The notes under the pieces are model-generated. The model did not search any database. It was not told the origin of the DNA and worked only from the letters and a program-made list of their open reading frames with translations. From Parachlamydiales bacterium (GTDB lineage: Bacteria > Chlamydiota > Chlamydiia > Chlamydiales > SM23-39), in NCBI GenBank assembly GCA_019694475.1, contig JAIBBX010000002.1, positions 186,001 to 250,000 on the forward strand: a stretch of 64,000 nucleotides of DNA, in the 5' to 3' direction. Positions 62,169 to 64,000 of this stretch are shown here, one piece after another. The position numbers were made by a program, and so were the translations under genes. Each line of letters starts with the position of its first letter. Within the stretch, counting starts at the first letter, position 1.

Positions 62169-64000
62169 ATGGATATCGAATCTCAAGCCGACATTTTTGC
62201 GCAAAAAATCAAACACCTGATCATTACTAGCGCTGGCCGCACCTCAACGGAAGCGACAACCGAAGAGTTCTACCACGCATTCTGCCTTGCTTTGCGCGAA
62301 GAAATCATGGTCAACCATAGCGCCGCATTAGCCACTTTCCATATGAAAAAACCACGGATGCTCAATTATATCTCAATGGAGCATATGCCCGGCCGGTTTT
62401 TGGGTAACAACATTACCAACATGGGCGCCGACAAACTTGTCCAGTGTGTATTGAAAAAAATGGATAGAAATCTGGAAGAGCTGATTGCCTGCGAAGCCGA
62501 TCCAGGGCTTGGGAATGGCGGTCTTGGCAGGCTAGCTTCCTGCTTTATCGACTCCTTGGCCACTTTGAATTATCCAGCTAGGGCTTATGGCCTTCGCTAT
62601 CAATATGGCATTTTTGATCAGGAAATTTGGGATGGAGCTCAAGTCGAAAAACCCGATTGCTGGCTTTTGAATGAAAATCCCTGGGAACAACGGCGCGATG
62701 CCTATGCAGCAAACATCCATTTTCGAGGCACGCCCGTTCCTACCCAAAATAAACATGGCGATGAAGTTCATTTGCTCGAAGACTTTGAGGAAGTAAGGGC
62801 GCTGCCTTACGATATCCCCATCCTCGGGTACTGCGAAAAGCCCAATTACTCGGTACTACTCTTGCGGTTGTGGTCGACTAAGGAATCTCCCCGCAATTTC
62901 GCCTTGCAAAGATTCAATGCCGGCTTTTTAGGAAAGGCATCGGAGAATACAGCTCTGACTGATGTGTTATATCCAAATGACAACAATGAACTCGGCAAAC
63001 GGGTTCGCCTCAAACAAGAATTCGTCCTTGTTTCAGCTTCATTGCAAGATATTTTAAGGCGGCACCTCCACACCTTTGGCGACTTGAGCTCTTTTGCCGA
63101 TAAAGTGCGCATCCAAATCAATGATACCCACCCAGCTTTGATGATCGCTGAGATCATTCGACTTCTTACAAAAAAATTCGACTATTCGTGGGGAGAAGCT
63201 TGGGAAATCTGCCAGACCGTTTGCAGTTACACAAATCACACCATTTTGAGAGAAGCTCTTGAAGAATGGAACGAAGCGCGGATGCATGAGCTGCTTCCAA
63301 GACAATTTTGGATCATCCAAAAACTGAATCAGATGTTTTGCGATCAAGTCAGAGCCAAATATCCGGGAGACGAGGAAAAAGTGCGCCGTCTTTCAGTGAT
63401 TGAGGGAGGCCAAGTCCGGATGGCCCACCTTGCCATTTTAGGCTCTCACAAAGTGAATGGTGTATCAAAATTGCATGGGCAGCTTTTGAAAGAAAAAGTG
63501 TTCCGCGATTTTGCCGAAATGTCCCCCGATAAATTCACCTATGTGACAAACGGCGTTACACAAAGGCGCTGGCTTCTCCATGCCAATCCGTTACTTGCAG
63601 AATTCATCTCTAAGAGGATTGGAAAAGCATGGATCTGCAACTTTACCGAAATCGAAAAATTGGCCGCGTTTGCCGGGGATGATGCCTCGCAAAAAGAGTT
63701 TCTGGAAATCAAAAAAAAGAACAAAGAACGGTTCTTAGAATTTGTGACCAAAGAAAACATGATCCGCGATGCCAAAGGGAAAATCGTTTCGCACTCTCAT
63801 GTACTCGATCCAAACGCCCTCTTCGACGTGCAAGTCAAACGGATTCATGAATACAAACGACAGCTCATGAATGTCTTGCATCTGATCATGGTTTACCAAG
63901 AGCCTGAGAGAAGAAAAGTTAAGAGGCTTTCTATTTTCGCTGGAAAAGCTGCCCCAGGCTATGTGAAAGCCAAACAAATCATCCAGCTCACTTGCGCGCT
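62169..64000 (+). CDS. glgP: Glycogen phosphorylase (3' partial)
   Basis: The frame is open to the right edge of the window (about 610 codons visible; the family is about 800-830). The N-terminal half includes NYISMEHMPGRFLGNN, CEADPGLGNGGLGRLASCFID, YGLRYQYGIFDQEIWDGAQVE, INDTHPALMIAEIIRLL and VNGVSKLHGQLL. The visible end has FDVQVKRIHEYKRQLMN. The PLP-lysine region lies beyond the window. It releases glucose-1-phosphate from glycogen; chlamydiae are known for making glycogen. No ribosome-binding site of standard form is seen at 62169 (GGGG at 62164-62167 is the best). Confidence 0.95.
   Translation, partial: MDIESQADIFAQKIKHLIITSAGRTSTEATTEEFYHAFCLALREEIMVNHSAALATFHMKKPRMLNYISMEHMPGRFLGNNITNMGADKLVQCVLKKMDRNLEELIACEADPGLGNGGLGRLASCFIDSLATLNYPARAYGLRYQYGIFDQEIWDGAQVEKPDCWLLNENPWEQRRDAYAANIHFRGTPVPTQNKHGDEVHLLEDFEEVRALPYDIPILGYCEKPNYSVLLLRLWSTKESPRNFALQRFNAGFLGKASENTALTDVLYPNDNNELGKRVRLKQEFVLVSASLQDILRRHLHTFGDLSSFADKVRIQINDTHPALMIAEIIRLLTKKFDYSWGEAWEICQTVCSYTNHTILREALEEWNEARMHELLPRQFWIIQKLNQMFCDQVRAKYPGDEEKVRRLSVIEGGQVRMAHLAILGSHKVNGVSKLHGQLLKEKVFRDFAEMSPDKFTYVTNGVTQRRWLLHANPLLAEFISKRIGKAWICNFTEIEKLAAFAGDDASQKEFLEIKKKNKERFLEFVTKENMIRDAKGKIVSHSHVLDPNALFDVQVKRIHEYKRQLMNVLHLIMVYQEPERRKVKRLSIFAGKAAPGYVKAKQIIQLTCA

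Overview
The window is chromosomal DNA of a member of the phylum Chlamydiae, most likely an environmental (Parachlamydiales-type) lineage and not Chlamydia itself. Several blocks keep the gene order I recall from Chlamydia: nrdR-dksA-lspA (11198 to 9912); metal ABC transporter - rplU - rpmA - obgE (15916-19975); tsp next to rpsL-rpsG-fusA-rpsJ (30428-37260); rodA/birA plus nifU-nifS-gpmA-pseudouridine synthase-small gene (48236-55825); and a PhoU-like/Pit phosphate permease pair (57798-59903). The many major-outer-membrane-protein-like porins, SET-domain proteins and inclusion-membrane-like proteins also fit. The family cannot be decided from sequence alone.

Layout. 2-3829: the end of a symporter/solute-binding fusion, an unknown gene, an RluA-type pseudouridine synthase and a solitary TnpB element. 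3951-6838: three unknown genes on the minus strand. 6962-11198: minus-strand housekeeping operons (RNA methyltransferases, CinA-like amidase, lspA, dksA, nrdR). 11338-15358: a DMT exporter, a 678-bp inverted-repeat element, unknown genes and succinate-semialdehyde dehydrogenase. 15534-15824: tRNA-Ser with an unusual palindromic neighbour. 15916-20340: metal transporter and ribosomal/obgE block. 20273-30431: accessory genes (GIY-YIG, SET, two-partner-secretion-type transporter, DUF2490, a kinase-like protein, PhyH dioxygenase, two exported GNATs, tRNA-Phe, a ChaN/TraB-like protein). 30428-37260: Tsp, an outer-membrane protein and the str operon. 37297-45904: a second ChaN/TraB-like protein, two Inc-like proteins and five tandem Cys/Pro-tailed porins. 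46094-50142: small envelope genes, MFS, rodA, birA. 50132-57672: a large unknown gene, NifU/NifS-like pair, gpmA, pseudouridine synthase and a second TpsB-like transporter. 57798-64000: phosphate uptake, a second SET protein, a small membrane protein and the start of glgP.

How the genes work together. Much of the accessory content points to the cell envelope and host interface. Five porins carry a Cys-Pro repeat tail just after the signal peptide, and one TpsB-like protein carries a similar cluster. This suggests a disulfide-linked envelope like that of other chlamydiae. Candidate host-directed proteins are two SET-domain proteins, the kinase-like protein, two Inc-like proteins and the paired ChaN/TraB-like proteins, one of which has a membrane hairpin. 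These assignments rest on reading motifs by eye.

The most unusual structural DNA is at the two tRNA genes. Each is followed by a palindrome that copies its own acceptor end, and then by a hairpin-rich GC island that ends in a fragment of the same tRNA's 3' half. The large inverted repeat at 12265-12942 is a further element that the genes do not explain.
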